Shown here: one piece after another, positions 5,651-12,606 of the stretch
Position numbering within the stretch: position 1 is the stretch's first letter
Layout: the number at the start of each line of letters is the position of its first letter
Virus record (IMG/VR): IMGVR_UViG_3300042547_000229
Coordinates: 1-26,439 of that record
DNA: 26,439 bases
Reading direction: 5' to 3' (one strand)
Origin: a virus
Made by a program: the position numbers and the translations under genes
The notes under the pieces: model-generated
Database searches by the model: none
Told to the model about the DNA's origin: nothing
What the model saw: the letters and a program-made list of their open reading frames with translations, nothing else

Positions 5651-7021
5651 CTATTTATCACCATACCAATTAGCCGGAGGAGTTCTCCGGAATTTAACGT
5701 CATCCCTCATTTCGTCCCACGTGGAGACCCGTGTATGCTTCAAGTCAATACGGGACAAAATAGTACCAATGCCTCCGCTCCGGTGTTTACGTATAATGAC
5801 TTCAAGGTAGTGTTCATATTGCTCCTTTTCCGGCATATTCATATATTCTGCCGGGCGGTACACGAACATAATTTTGTCGGCATCGTATTCAAGTTGCCCG
5901 GACTCCCGGAGGTCGGCCATAATTGGTCGGTGGTCATTTCGGGAGTCAACTCCCCGGCTCAACGAGGATACCACGCATACCCAAATCTTCAATCGTTTCG
6001 CAAGATTTTTAAGGGCAATTGAGATAGCGGTTATTTGCTCGTACTTTGATTTAGTCCGGTCAGCAGAAAAGGGTCGTATCAGTTGCAAGTAGTCAATATA
6101 AATTCCGGCAATTTTGTGTTTCCGTATCAACCTCCGGGCCGTGGCCTCAATCGTAAGTAGGTCTGCGGACTCAATATCAAAAATAAAGAGCGGAATGTCA
6201 CTCATAGCAAAGGACTCCGTGGCCCCGGATACTCGCTCAACTACGTGCCGGTCAACGTTTGACGGGTCATTAAGGAGTGAGCCATCAAAGTCGTAAAGGT
6301 TGGACAATACCCGTCCGCACAATTGCTCCTCCGACATTTCCAAAGAGACGAACGCAACCGGAGTCCCGGACGTGGCTTGATTAAGTGCAAGTTGTAGGGC
6401 CAAAGTGGTTTTTCCCATAGCCGGACGGCCACCAATAAGGATGAACTCAGTAGGCTTAAAGCCTCCGAGCATTTTGTCCAAGTGCCAAATCCCGGACTTA
6501 CTTACAACCGGAGGAGGTATCGTCCCGTTGTAGTAATCAACCAAACGTACCCGGTACGAATCAAGCAAAGACCCAATAGGTACGGCATCCTTTGCGGTGC
6601 CGTCATTTATTTTCTCAATCCGGTCAATAGCGTTTGAGACCGCAGTGTCAATTCCCATATTTTCGGACTCCGTAAGGAACAAGTCCCGGATAGCAATTTT
6701 TGCCCGTTCAATCCTCAAATCCTCCAACTCGGCAAGATATTCCCGGTAGCCTCCAACCGGGACGTAGGCCTCATCAAGGCATACCACGTAAACCATCGTT
6801 ATTGGGGTGTTGGGGTCAATCTTTAACGCATAGGAGTTTAAGGTTCGGAAGTTGACAACCGCTCCGTCCCGTGTCATATCCTTTATCAAGCTGAAACACG
6901 TTCGCTCAACTCCGGTGAAAACGTCCGGGTTTACCTCCTCAATAATTTGGGGAGTCCATCCGTAGCCGGAGACAAAAAGGGACAAAATGGCTTTTTCATA
7001 ATCTTTGTTAACGAGGTTCAT
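5651..7021 (-). CDS. dnaB: Replicative DNA helicase, DnaB family
   Basis: 456 residues, the usual DnaB size. An N-terminal helical domain (1-110) is followed by a linker and a RecA-like ATPase domain. Walker A is GRPAMGKT (198-205); FVSLEMS (224-230) is the DnaB-specific motif after it; Walker B is GIYIDYLQLI (306-315). VVSSLSRGVDSR (350-361) and DLRESGQLEYDAD (370-382) match the later helicase motifs, and RKHRSGG (411-417) carries the arginine finger region. It unwinds DNA at the phage replication fork as a hexameric ring. Its ATG overlaps the stop of the winged-helix gene in TAATG, so a loader or initiator and its helicase are translated together. No phage DNA polymerase or primase is seen in the window, so host enzymes may be used. 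Confidence 0.96.
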   Translation of the reverse strand: MNLVNKDYEKAILSLFVSGYGWTPQIIEEVNPDVFTGVERTCFSLIKDMTRDGAVVNFRTLNSYALKIDPNTPITMVYVVCLDEAYVPVGGYREYLAELEDLRIERAKIAIRDLFLTESENMGIDTAVSNAIDRIEKINDGTAKDAVPIGSLLDSYRVRLVDYYNGTIPPPVVSKSGIWHLDKMLGGFKPTEFILIGGRPAMGKTTLALQLALNQATSGTPVAFVSLEMSEEQLCGRVLSNLYDFDGSLLNDPSNVDRHVVERVSGATESFAMSDIPLFIFDIESADLLTIEATARRLIRKHKIAGIYIDYLQLIRPFSADRTKSKYEQITAISIALKNLAKRLKIWVCVVSSLSRGVDSRNDHRPIMADLRESGQLEYDADKIMFVYRPAEYMNMPEKEQYEHYLEVIIRKHRSGGIGTILSRIDLKHTRVSTWDEMRDDVKFRRTPPANWYGDK

Positions 7022-7028
7022 TAAGTGG
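7021..7028 (-). promoter_or_regulatory. Leader element CCACTTAA directly at the helicase start
   Basis: The element abuts and shares bases with the ATG at 7021 (CCACTTAATG) and also contains the stop of the preceding gene. Confidence 0.4.
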
Positions 7029-7479
7029 GGTTTTGAGGTGGGGTATAAACAAATTCAGTCGTTTCATTCTTCTTTCTTTCTTTACCTTCTTTGATTGGTG
7101 TCGCAGAAGTGTCGGGCCGGGGTCGTTTGCGTGTCGTTGGGGTGTCGTCTGCGTGTCGCAAGTCTTGGTAACTCTCGTATTTACAAATTGTTAGCCGTGT
7201 CGCAAATCCGATGGACTCAATTTGAATCATTCCGTCCTTTTGCAATAGGGCAAGAAACCTCCTCACTTTCATTTTGTTAGCGTTCCACCGGGAGGCAAGT
7301 CGGTCGTAGGAACATACAAGTTGGCCCCTATCAATATTGACAATCGTGTTGCCAAAGTTTATCCGGGAGCGTTGGTAGTTCGCCATAAGAACGAGGTCAA
7401 CCCAATTCCTAAATTTCCACGGGTCGGAGAATATCCAATGTTCAGATACCTCCCGGTGCAATTTTATCCATCCGGCCAT
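7021..7479 (-). CDS. Phage replication protein with N-terminal winged helix
   Basis: 152 residues. The first 100 (beginning MAGWIKLHREVSEHWIF and continuing DPWKFRNWVDLVLMANY) are typical of phage replication initiators and helicase loaders with a winged-helix domain; SYDRLASRWNANKMKVRRFLALLQKDGMI is the helix-turn-helix and wing region. The C-terminal 50 residues are disordered and basic (TTRKRPRPD, KEGKERKKNE), and may bind the helicase or DNA. Position next to dnaB with overlapping stop and start supports a role in origin binding or loading. A DnaD/DnaB2 domain is not seen, so the exact type is open. Confidence 0.8.
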   Translation of the reverse strand: MAGWIKLHREVSEHWIFSDPWKFRNWVDLVLMANYQRSRINFGNTIVNIDRGQLVCSYDRLASRWNANKMKVRRFLALLQKDGMIQIESIGFATRLTICKYESYQDLRHADDTPTTRKRPRPDTSATPIKEGKERKKNETTEFVYTPPQNPT

Positions 7480-7488
7480 AACACTAAA

Positions 7489-7941
7489 TTACAAAATAGA
7501 GGATGATTCCCGGTATGAATAATAGGAATTTTCAGTTAAAATAATATGGTCAAGGAGTTGAATATCAAGCAGTTTACACGCTTCATTTATCCTCCGGGTA
7601 ATGTCATCGTCAGCCGTGGACGGCTTCAAATTACCGGAGGGGTGGTTGTGGCAAAGAATGATACCGGAGGCCAAAGACTCCACCGCATATTTCATAACGA
7701 TTTTGGGGTCAACAACTGTCCCGGCAACTCCACCTTGGCTAATCTTCGCATACCCTATTGGCCGGTTCATTTTAGACAATAGAACGATAAACATAGACTC
7801 ATAAAGAGTGAGGTCATCGTGGAAAAAGTTACGGCAAAACTTAACGGAGTCATCCGCACTCCGTACTTGTTCGGCCTCAAGTTTCGGCATAGACTTGTCA
7901 ACCGCAAGTTTATAGGCCGGGACGTTTTTAACGTGGCTCAT
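7489..7941 (-). CDS. radC: RadC-family JAB/MPN protein
   Basis: 150 residues, one MPN domain without the N-terminal helix-hairpin-helix of long RadC proteins. The JAMM metal site is complete: Glu49, His98 and His100 (CHNHPSG), Ser108 and Asp111. RadC-like proteins are common in phages and mobile elements, and their biochemical role is still not settled; a DNA repair function has been doubted. The ATG at 7941 overlaps the preceding stop in ATGA and is preceded by AAGGAGG on the minus strand, the only obvious Shine-Dalgarno-like sequence noticed, which decides the start over a longer frame from 7977. Confidence 0.9.
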   Translation of the reverse strand: MSHVKNVPAYKLAVDKSMPKLEAEQVRSADDSVKFCRNFFHDDLTLYESMFIVLLSKMNRPIGYAKISQGGVAGTVVDPKIVMKYAVESLASGIILCHNHPSGNLKPSTADDDITRRINEACKLLDIQLLDHIILTENSYYSYRESSSIL

Positions 7942-8126
7942 TTTTTGTTCCTCCTTCTGTTTAGTTCCATTCCGCAATAGGCGATTTCGTCAAGGTAGTA
8001 CCCGGCATTCGGACTATCGGGCAAAGCGGCAAGGGCCTCTTGGCAGTCTTTAATTACAAACCGGAGGGAGGCCTCATCCATTTTCCGGACTTTCTTTTGG
8101 TACTCGGTGTGGTTCATCGTTTTCAT
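7938..8126 (-). CDS. Small hypothetical protein, first gene of the replication unit
   Basis: 62 residues from the ATG at 8126 (8117 is also possible). Helical, with a basic C-terminus (GMELNRRRNKK). Longer in-frame starts lie at or upstream of promoter P3 and would not be transcribed. It is followed by radC with an ATGA overlap. No family is recognised. Confidence 0.6.
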   Translation of the reverse strand: MKTMNHTEYQKKVRKMDEASLRFVIKDCQEALAALPDSPNAGYYLDEIAYCGMELNRRRNKK

Positions 8127-8134
8127 CGTGTGGT

Positions 8135-8145
8135 GGGTTAAGTGG
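8135..8145 (-). promoter_or_regulatory. Leader element CCACTTAACCC upstream of the gene starting at 8126
   Basis: Perfect copy, 8 bases upstream of the ATG and downstream of promoter P3. Confidence 0.6.
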
Positions 8146-8155
8146 TTCAACACCA

Positions 8156-8186
8156 TAAAGATACGGAACATTTTTGAATATCCAAA
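8156..8186 (-). promoter_or_regulatory. Bacteroidota-type promoter P3 (leftward)
   Basis: Minus strand reads TTTG, 19 bases, TATCTTTA, with the shared GTTTGGATATTC and TATGGTGTTGAA flanks. Drives radC, the winged-helix gene, dnaB and the GNAT-like gene. Confidence 0.8.
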
Positions 8187-8215
8187 CTTTTTCAAAAATA
8201 ATTTATCAAGCAAAG

Positions 8216-8248
8216 AAAAAAATATGCCCCCATTTTACCGGGGGCATA
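8216..8248 (-). terminator. Rho-independent terminator (leftward)
   Basis: Perfect 9-base stem (8223-8231 with 8240-8248, five G:C pairs in a row) around an 8-base loop, followed on the minus strand by seven T (8222-8216). It lies 6 bases after the stop of the SSB-like gene and just upstream of promoter P3, so it separates two leftward units. Confidence 0.88.
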
Positions 8249-8253
8249 CTTGG

Positions 8254-8598
8254 TTAGAACGGCATATCATCGTGGCCCTCGGCCGGGGAGCCAAAGTTGT
8301 CTTTTTGTCCTCCGAACAACGGAGGCTTTTGGGCCGGGCGGTTTTGCGTTCCGGTGTAGGGTTGGCCGATTGGGTGGGCAGTATAGACCGGAGCAGAGGT
8401 GTCTCCTTTTTCTACCCAAGGGGATATTTTGCCGGAGTACATAATACCACGGGCCGTTTGCTTTTCCCATACGGCAAGGTTCATTTTCGTCCCGTCCGGC
8501 AATATGCAATAGCCGTTAAAGTTCGGGGACTTGTCGGAGGTTCGGTTTGTTTCAAAGAGGGAAACGTCTCCGGGTTTCGGTACATAAGGGGTGTTCAT
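8254..8598 (-). CDS. Single-stranded DNA-binding-like protein
   Basis: 114 residues. The C-terminus ends in HDDMPF, very like the acidic SSB tail (DDDIPF) that recruits partner proteins. It is preceded by a Gly/Pro/Gln-rich flexible linker (80-108). The short N-terminal domain has strands (GYCILPDGTKMNLAVWEK, YSGKISPWVEKG) compatible with an OB-like fold, but smaller than standard SSB. It is last in a unit with the ERF annealing protein, the usual company of a phage SSB. Other DNA-binding folds with an SSB-type tip remain possible. Confidence 0.7.
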   Translation of the reverse strand: MNTPYVPKPGDVSLFETNRTSDKSPNFNGYCILPDGTKMNLAVWEKQTARGIMYSGKISPWVEKGDTSAPVYTAHPIGQPYTGTQNRPAQKPPLFGGQKDNFGSPAEGHDDMPF

Positions 8599-8609
8599 TT
8601 TTTTTGGGA

Positions 8610-9068
8610 TTAAAGGGTTACTGCGATTGAAGATTTAGTTGCTTTGGCCGGGGGGCAATCTATTACCTCCCCGGTACTTGGACAAAGGATGAAGGCTTTT
8701 CCCTCGTTTTTGAAGGCTGACCTCAAAAGGTCTTTACGTGCTTTCACTTGGGCCTCCAACTCCGCAAGGATGGTGTCGTGCGAAAAGTCCGGGGTTAATG
8801 TTCCCTCCCGGTTTTGGATTTTGCATCCAAAAAGTTCCACGTTTTTGCCCCCGTTCTCATAACGGGATAGTTCATCTTGGGTAGCCGACTCAATGGCCTC
8901 AATAATATCGGCCATCGTTTTGGCTATCATTTTGGCCTTTACGTAAGTGGGGAGTGCTTTTGCATCCCCGGATAGTACCTCATCCACAACTCGCAACTTA
9001 AAGTCGTGCAATTTTTCTTTAACCTCCTCTCCCGGAAGGGGGCCAAAAAAGTAAACGGCACTAAACAT
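8610..9068 (-). CDS. Hypothetical protein of the recombination module
   Basis: 152 residues: a mainly helical N-terminal half (EEVKEKLHDFKLRVVDEVL, YVKAKMIAKTMADIIEAIE), then KNVELFGCKIQNREG and a Cys-containing end (FILCPSTGEVIDCPP). No family is recognised. The position between an ERF recombinase (8-base overlap) and an SSB-like gene suggests an accessory role in recombination, but it could also be a structural or regulatory protein. Confidence 0.65.
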   Translation of the reverse strand: MFSAVYFFGPLPGEEVKEKLHDFKLRVVDEVLSGDAKALPTYVKAKMIAKTMADIIEAIESATQDELSRYENGGKNVELFGCKIQNREGTLTPDFSHDTILAELEAQVKARKDLLRSAFKNEGKAFILCPSTGEVIDCPPAKATKSSIAVTL

Positions 9069-9678
9069 TTTTAGCGTTGTTTATACGCTCCCGGAGGAAC
9101 TTGACCCCGTTTTGAACCTTCTCAACACTCCACATTTGGTTTAGTGCATACTTGGTTTTTTCATCGTCCGACAACGTGGACAATAAATTCGTGTACTCCG
9201 AACGTAGTTGGTTTAACGTGTTCATTTCAGCCAACGATTTTTTACGGGCCTCCTCTGCACCGGGCCGGTCAGTCATAACGGGCAAATTGGCCGATTTAGA
9301 TACCGGGGTGCGATTACAACCGGAGGCGGCATTTGCGTCATCGTCCTCGGCTTGGAGGGCCAATAGGCTTTGCAACGTGTACCTCCGCAAGTAGGTTATT
9401 TCCGACCCAAGTTTTTGCGGGTCTCCGGAGGTGGTCAAACGTGCAACCGACTCAATAGAGCCTCCGGTCTCAACGTCAATAATAGAGGTTGTAACGGAGT
9501 CCGTGGTTACGGGTTGAACTACGAGGAGGCCGTGTTTTTGGAGTACGGGCTCAACGTGTTCAAGGAGTGAGTTGATGTCAAAGTACCTACTTTTGAAATA
9601 GGGGTTGACGGAATCCTTGGGTATTTTCCCCAAGTCGGCCTTTACTTTGAAGACCTTTTCTCGCAATTCTTTATTCAT
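9061..9678 (-). CDS. erf: ERF-family single-strand annealing protein
   Basis: 205 residues. The ERF core is plain: NPYFKSRYFDINSLLEHVEPVLQKHGL (25-51) and GSEITYLRRYTLQSLLAL followed by acidic QAEDDDANAASG (near 91-119). ERF proteins anneal complementary single strands in phage recombination. The C-terminal 80 residues are helical and charged and vary in this family. It is first in a three-gene unit with an SSB-like protein at the end. No exonuclease lies in the same unit; the PD-(D/E)XK proteins at the left end could serve. Start at the ATG at 9678, after a leader element. Confidence 0.93.
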   Translation of the reverse strand: MNKELREKVFKVKADLGKIPKDSVNPYFKSRYFDINSLLEHVEPVLQKHGLLVVQPVTTDSVTTSIIDVETGGSIESVARLTTSGDPQKLGSEITYLRRYTLQSLLALQAEDDDANAASGCNRTPVSKSANLPVMTDRPGAEEARKKSLAEMNTLNQLRSEYTNLLSTLSDDEKTKYALNQMWSVEKVQNGVKFLRERINNAKNV

Positions 9679-9686
9679 AATAAAGG

Positions 9687-9696
9687 GGGTTAAGTG
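9687..9696 (-). promoter_or_regulatory. Leader element CACTTAACCC upstream of erf
   Basis: Lies 8 bases upstream of the ATG at 9678, between the probable -7 box and the gene. Confidence 0.55.
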
Positions 9697-9701
9697 AGCC
9701 G

Positions 9702-9732
9702 TAAAGGTACAAAAGAGGGTTGAATAAAAAAA
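9702..9732 (-). promoter_or_regulatory. Probable leftward promoter for the erf unit
   Basis: Minus strand -7 box TACCTTTA (9702-9709), the same variant as in the promoter at 17376. The -33 region is only T-rich (TTTT) rather than TTTG, and the GTTTGGATA flank is absent, so it is likely weaker or needs a partner protein. Confidence 0.5.
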
Positions 9733-9745
9733 GTTTTAAGAAAGA

Positions 9746-9777
9746 TTTTTTTTATTCATAATCGCTTTGTATCTTCG
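9746..9777 (+). promoter_or_regulatory. Possible rightward promoter of the divergent region
   Basis: TTTT, 20 bases, TATCTTCG (9770-9777) resembles TTTG-N20-TAnnTTTG with one mismatch in each box. Transcription would start very near the ATG at 9782, implying a leaderless mRNA or a later start codon for the first gene. Confidence 0.4.
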
Positions 9778-9781
9778 CCCT

Positions 9782-10063
9782 ATGAAAACCGAACCGCAAT
9801 ATAAAAACCGACCGAAAGTGAGTAACAAAATTAAAGTTGGCGATGTCGTCTCCGAGAAGATGGTCGCTATGAGCCTCAACCGGGAGGAGGCTATTGACGT
9901 TGTAATGAAGCGAACCGGAGTAACCCTTGACGGCATAGCGAGTCTTGCCCGGACAAACCGAACCTCTGTGTTTTTTTGGAAACGTGGATTGATTACCCGG
10001 AATAGCAATGCTATCTCCGAAGCGTTCCGGTCTTTGACGGGGGACACGAAATGTCCTTTGTAA
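9782..10063 (+). CDS. Helix-turn-helix DNA-binding protein, likely regulator
   Basis: 93 residues. Residues 33-75 (NREEAIDVVMKRTGV, then LDGIASLARTNRTSVFFWKRG) form a helix-turn-helix of the Cro/XRE or YdaS-like kind, with the recognition helix near NRTSVFFWKRG. The protein ends shortly after, so it is a bare DNA-binding domain. It is the first gene rightward of the AT-rich divergent region, where a regulator of both directions would be expected. The ATG at 9782 is used; a TTG at 9767 is less likely, and internal ATGs at 9860 and 9869 would leave the HTH intact and fit the possible promoter better. It overlaps the next gene by 13 bases. Confidence 0.68.
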   Translation: MKTEPQYKNRPKVSNKIKVGDVVSEKMVAMSLNREEAIDVVMKRTGVTLDGIASLARTNRTSVFFWKRGLITRNSNAISEAFRSLTGDTKCPL

Positions 10064-10659
10064 AGAATGCCCGGTACTACCGGGGAATTGTTTATGAGTT
10101 CAATTTGCCTACCGGGTGGACTTGCCCGTTCGCAAAAGAGTGCTTGGTTAAAGTGAACCGGGACAACGGAAAGTTCTCAAAACACATTGGGGAATACTAT
10201 TGCTATGCCTCAAAGCCGGAGCGATTTCCGGCCGTGCGAGACCATCGTTGGAAGAACTTTGAACACGTCTCAAAGGGCAACCCTATCGTTATTCCCCCGA
10301 AGGCAAAAGCAATTCGGATACACGCATCCGGGGACTTTTTTAATCAAGCCTACTTTGACCATTGGTTGGAACTTGCCCGGACAAACCCCGGTGTGGAGTT
10401 TTGGGCCTACACAAAGTCCCTCCCGTATTGGATTAACCGATTGGACTCAATACCGGGGAACTTGATTTTGACCGCAAGTTATGGCGGTAAGCACGACCAC
10501 TTGATTGAGCATTATGGGTTAAAGAACGTGGTTGTGTACCAAGACCTCAAAGACGTTCCGAAACACCGACCCGTTGACACCAACGATGATTACGCACGAA
10601 TGACGTGTGTGAACTTTGCTTTATTGGACAACTCAAAAACCCCTAAAAAACCAAAATGA
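10051..10659 (+). CDS. GP88-like phage protein with conserved cysteines
   Basis: 202 residues. The segment AIRIHASGDFFNQAYFDHWLELA (88-110) followed by FWAYTKSLPYW is the hallmark of the phage family known as gene product 88, whose function is unknown. Four cysteines (Cys25 and Cys31 in TCPFAKEC, Cys51 in YYCYAS and Cys186 in MTCVNF) could hold a metal or an iron-sulfur cluster. The CP..A..C...CYA pattern recalls radical-SAM-like phage proteins, but no classic CxxxCxxC is present, so this is only a suggestion. It overlaps the neighbours on both sides by 13 and 4 bases, so it belongs to the operon of modification-type enzymes that follows. Confidence 0.72.
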   Translation: MSFVKNARYYRGIVYEFNLPTGWTCPFAKECLVKVNRDNGKFSKHIGEYYCYASKPERFPAVRDHRWKNFEHVSKGNPIVIPPKAKAIRIHASGDFFNQAYFDHWLELARTNPGVEFWAYTKSLPYWINRLDSIPGNLILTASYGGKHDHLIEHYGLKNVVVYQDLKDVPKHRPVDTNDDYARMTCVNFALLDNSKTPKKPK

Positions 10660-11183
10660 CCCGAAACACCGCAACGATGATTGAGTTGAAAAAACTCAAA
10701 CCAAACCCCAATAATCCTCGGACTATCCGGGACGAAAAATTCAAAAAGTTGGTCAAATCATTGACCCATTTCCCGGAAATGCTTATGGCCCGGCCGATAG
10801 TCGTGAACTCCGAAATGGTAATCATCGGAGGCAATATGCGGTACAAAGCGGCAATAGAGGCCAAACTTGGCTCCGTCCCGGTGTTTATTGCGGATTGGGA
10901 CGAGCAAGCACAAAAGGAGTTTACCATTAAAGACAACTCATCGGCCGGGGAGTGGGATTGGGAGGCTTTGGCGAACGAGTTTGAAAGCGAGGACTTGAAG
11001 GAGTGGGGAGTCCTCCCGGACTTTGCCTACAACCCGGAGACGAATCCCCAAACACAAATGAGGGACGTAACGGACGATGACGTTGACATACGGCAAAAAC
11101 AAATTGACGATGGGTTAAGTTCGGAGAACACCTATCAAGTTGTCCTATGCCCTAATTGCTCCCACGAATTCAAAATTGCGTAA
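10656..11183 (+). CDS. ParB/sulfiredoxin-fold protein with a C-terminal CxxC
   Basis: 175 residues. The N-terminal domain starts with LKPNPNNPRTIRDEKFKKLVKSL and has the GGNMRYKAA box (58-66), the phosphate- and nucleotide-binding motif of ParB-like domains. In phages this domain often stands before a DNA methylase or an enzyme of unknown role. Here it is followed by an acidic linker and a terminal LCPNCSHEF, half of a zinc ribbon. It is not a partition ParB: the HTH and dimer domains are absent. The start overlaps the preceding stop in ATGA, and the stop overlaps the next start in TAATG. Confidence 0.82.
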   Translation: MTRNTATMIELKKLKPNPNNPRTIRDEKFKKLVKSLTHFPEMLMARPIVVNSEMVIIGGNMRYKAAIEAKLGSVPVFIADWDEQAQKEFTIKDNSSAGEWDWEALANEFESEDLKEWGVLPDFAYNPETNPQTQMRDVTDDDVDIRQKQIDDGLSSENTYQVVLCPNCSHEFKIA

Positions 11184-12028
11184 TGAACCACCAAAAAGCA
11201 ATAGAGTTACTTGAAGCCCATCCGTTCCGGGAGGCAAAAACTGCCGTTAGAAATCCCCACGCATACACGTTGAGGAACGAGTGGAAAAACAAAAGTCAAT
11301 TTGAGGCGGTGGTAAAGTTCATCCGGGAGAAGGGCGAACTTATGCACTTTTGGAAAAAGCCGTACATTATCCTCACAATGAACGGATACCGATATTGGTC
11401 AATGGGGTCTCCGATACCGGAAACCATACTAATCAACCGGGCCGTTCATCGGTATGGCTCCCCGTACGATTTGGTTGCGGATACCTACGATGACGTGGCT
11501 GCCGCAGACCCGGATTATATGGAGGCTTGGGAAATGGTCAAGCCGTTTGTGGATTTCCCGGAGGGGGCAAGAGTGTTGGAGGTTGGGTGCGGAACGGGTA
11601 CGTTATTTGACCTAATGGGGTCAACTCCCGACCCGAAAGATTATGTCGGATTAGAGACCTCTTGGCTTTGTGCCGATAAGTTCTCCAAAAAATACCCGGA
11701 GCATACGATTGTCCGGTGTCCCGTGGAGGAGTTTTGGAGGGGTAAGTTTGACCGGATTTATTGCCTAATGGGTACGGGTTCATACTTGCCGACCGGGGTT
11801 GACGTGTACCTCCGGTCAATGCTTAACGAGGGAGGGGTTGGATATATGATGTTTTACGACAAAGACCATTTCACTATGGCCCATCAAATTGTTGAGGAGA
11901 TACGGCCCGGCACAATTAAGGATTTTTACATATCAAAATTTGGAGAAGGGGCCGGGGCCGAGGTTGGCAAATACCGAATGATTAAACTGAAACCATTATC
12001 CGATGAAGAAAATAGTAACGACTTGTAA
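11183..12028 (+). CDS. Class I SAM-dependent methyltransferase
   Basis: 281 residues. A separate N-terminal domain (1-95) has HAYTLRNEWKNKSQFEAVVKFI and a YWSMGSPIPETILINRA stretch, seen also in other phage proteins of this kind. The catalytic domain has motif I VLEVGCGTGTLFDLM (131-145) for SAM binding, then YVGLETS for the acidic residue after strand 2 and FDRIYCLMGTGSYL for the motif IV region. No NPPY/DPPY DNA-amino-methylase motif is seen, so the target may be a small molecule, protein or modified base. ATG at 11183 chosen because of its TAATG overlap with the preceding stop; it overlaps the next gene by 26 bases. Confidence 0.82.
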   Translation: MNHQKAIELLEAHPFREAKTAVRNPHAYTLRNEWKNKSQFEAVVKFIREKGELMHFWKKPYIILTMNGYRYWSMGSPIPETILINRAVHRYGSPYDLVADTYDDVAAADPDYMEAWEMVKPFVDFPEGARVLEVGCGTGTLFDLMGSTPDPKDYVGLETSWLCADKFSKKYPEHTIVRCPVEEFWRGKFDRIYCLMGTGSYLPTGVDVYLRSMLNEGGVGYMMFYDKDHFTMAHQIVEEIRPGTIKDFYISKFGEGAGAEVGKYRMIKLKPLSDEENSNDL

Positions 12029-12602
12029 GGGCCGGGAGTTTTGTGTCAATCAACTCCGGGTTCAAATCCCCGACCTCATCGTAAACCTTGATGACTTTAC
12101 GGATACCGGGATTTTTAAGTCAACGGCATATTTCAACTACCTCCGGAGTTTTGAACTTGCCGGGCATTCCGAAGCGATTTTTATGGATGACGACATACGA
12201 TTGTGCGACTCCTTTATTGAAAAGGCCAAAGGTGAGATAGCCAAAGACCCCGGAGCAATTATCACATTTTTCTCAATGAAAAAGGCCGACTTGGAAAAGG
12301 GTACAAGGTTGATGCCTCCAAACACGTTTATCGGTATGTGTTGTTTCTACCTTCCTCCCGGTTATGCAAAACAATTGTCAAAATACGGGAAGAATTGGTA
12401 CCACAACTATGCAAACGATATAAAGGCCGGGTGGATTCAACTCCACAAATTTTGCCCTATTGAGATAATGATGCAAGATTGGATGAAATCAAAAAGAATG
12501 TCCTACAAAATTGTGGTTCCAAACTTGGTGCAACACTTGGGCATTAAGTCGGCCATTAACCCAAAAAGAAACCCCGGAAGGTACTCCCCGACCTACATTT
12601 GA
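12003..12602 (+). CDS. Glycosyltransferase-like protein (GT-A fold, DxD motif)
   Basis: 199 residues. FMDDDIRLCDSFIEKA (60-75) has the DxD signature that binds a nucleotide-sugar through a metal, on a strand after a helix as in GT-A enzymes. Later features are CCFYLPPGYAKQL and IMMQDWMKSKRMSYKIVVPNLVQHLGIKS, where DW followed by a VPNLVQH region resembles acceptor-side segments of sugar transferases. Phage enzymes of this type decorate DNA bases, virions or host surface. The gene overlaps the methyltransferase by 26 bases, in the same cassette as the PAPS-reductase-like protein. Confidence 0.68.
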   Translation: MKKIVTTCKGREFCVNQLRVQIPDLIVNLDDFTDTGIFKSTAYFNYLRSFELAGHSEAIFMDDDIRLCDSFIEKAKGEIAKDPGAIITFFSMKKADLEKGTRLMPPNTFIGMCCFYLPPGYAKQLSKYGKNWYHNYANDIKAGWIQLHKFCPIEIMMQDWMKSKRMSYKIVVPNLVQHLGIKSAINPKRNPGRYSPTYI

Positions 12603-12606
12603 GCCG

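Noticed and set aside
5474-6022. Long rightward open frame of 182 codons
   Set aside because: It lies wholly opposite the helicase and GNAT-like genes, with low-complexity Ser/Arg/Pro-type translation and no start signal; a shadow of strong genes.
8107-8613. Rightward open frame of 168 codons
   Set aside because: Opposite the SSB-like gene and across a terminator and a promoter; no motif and the composition of an antisense frame.
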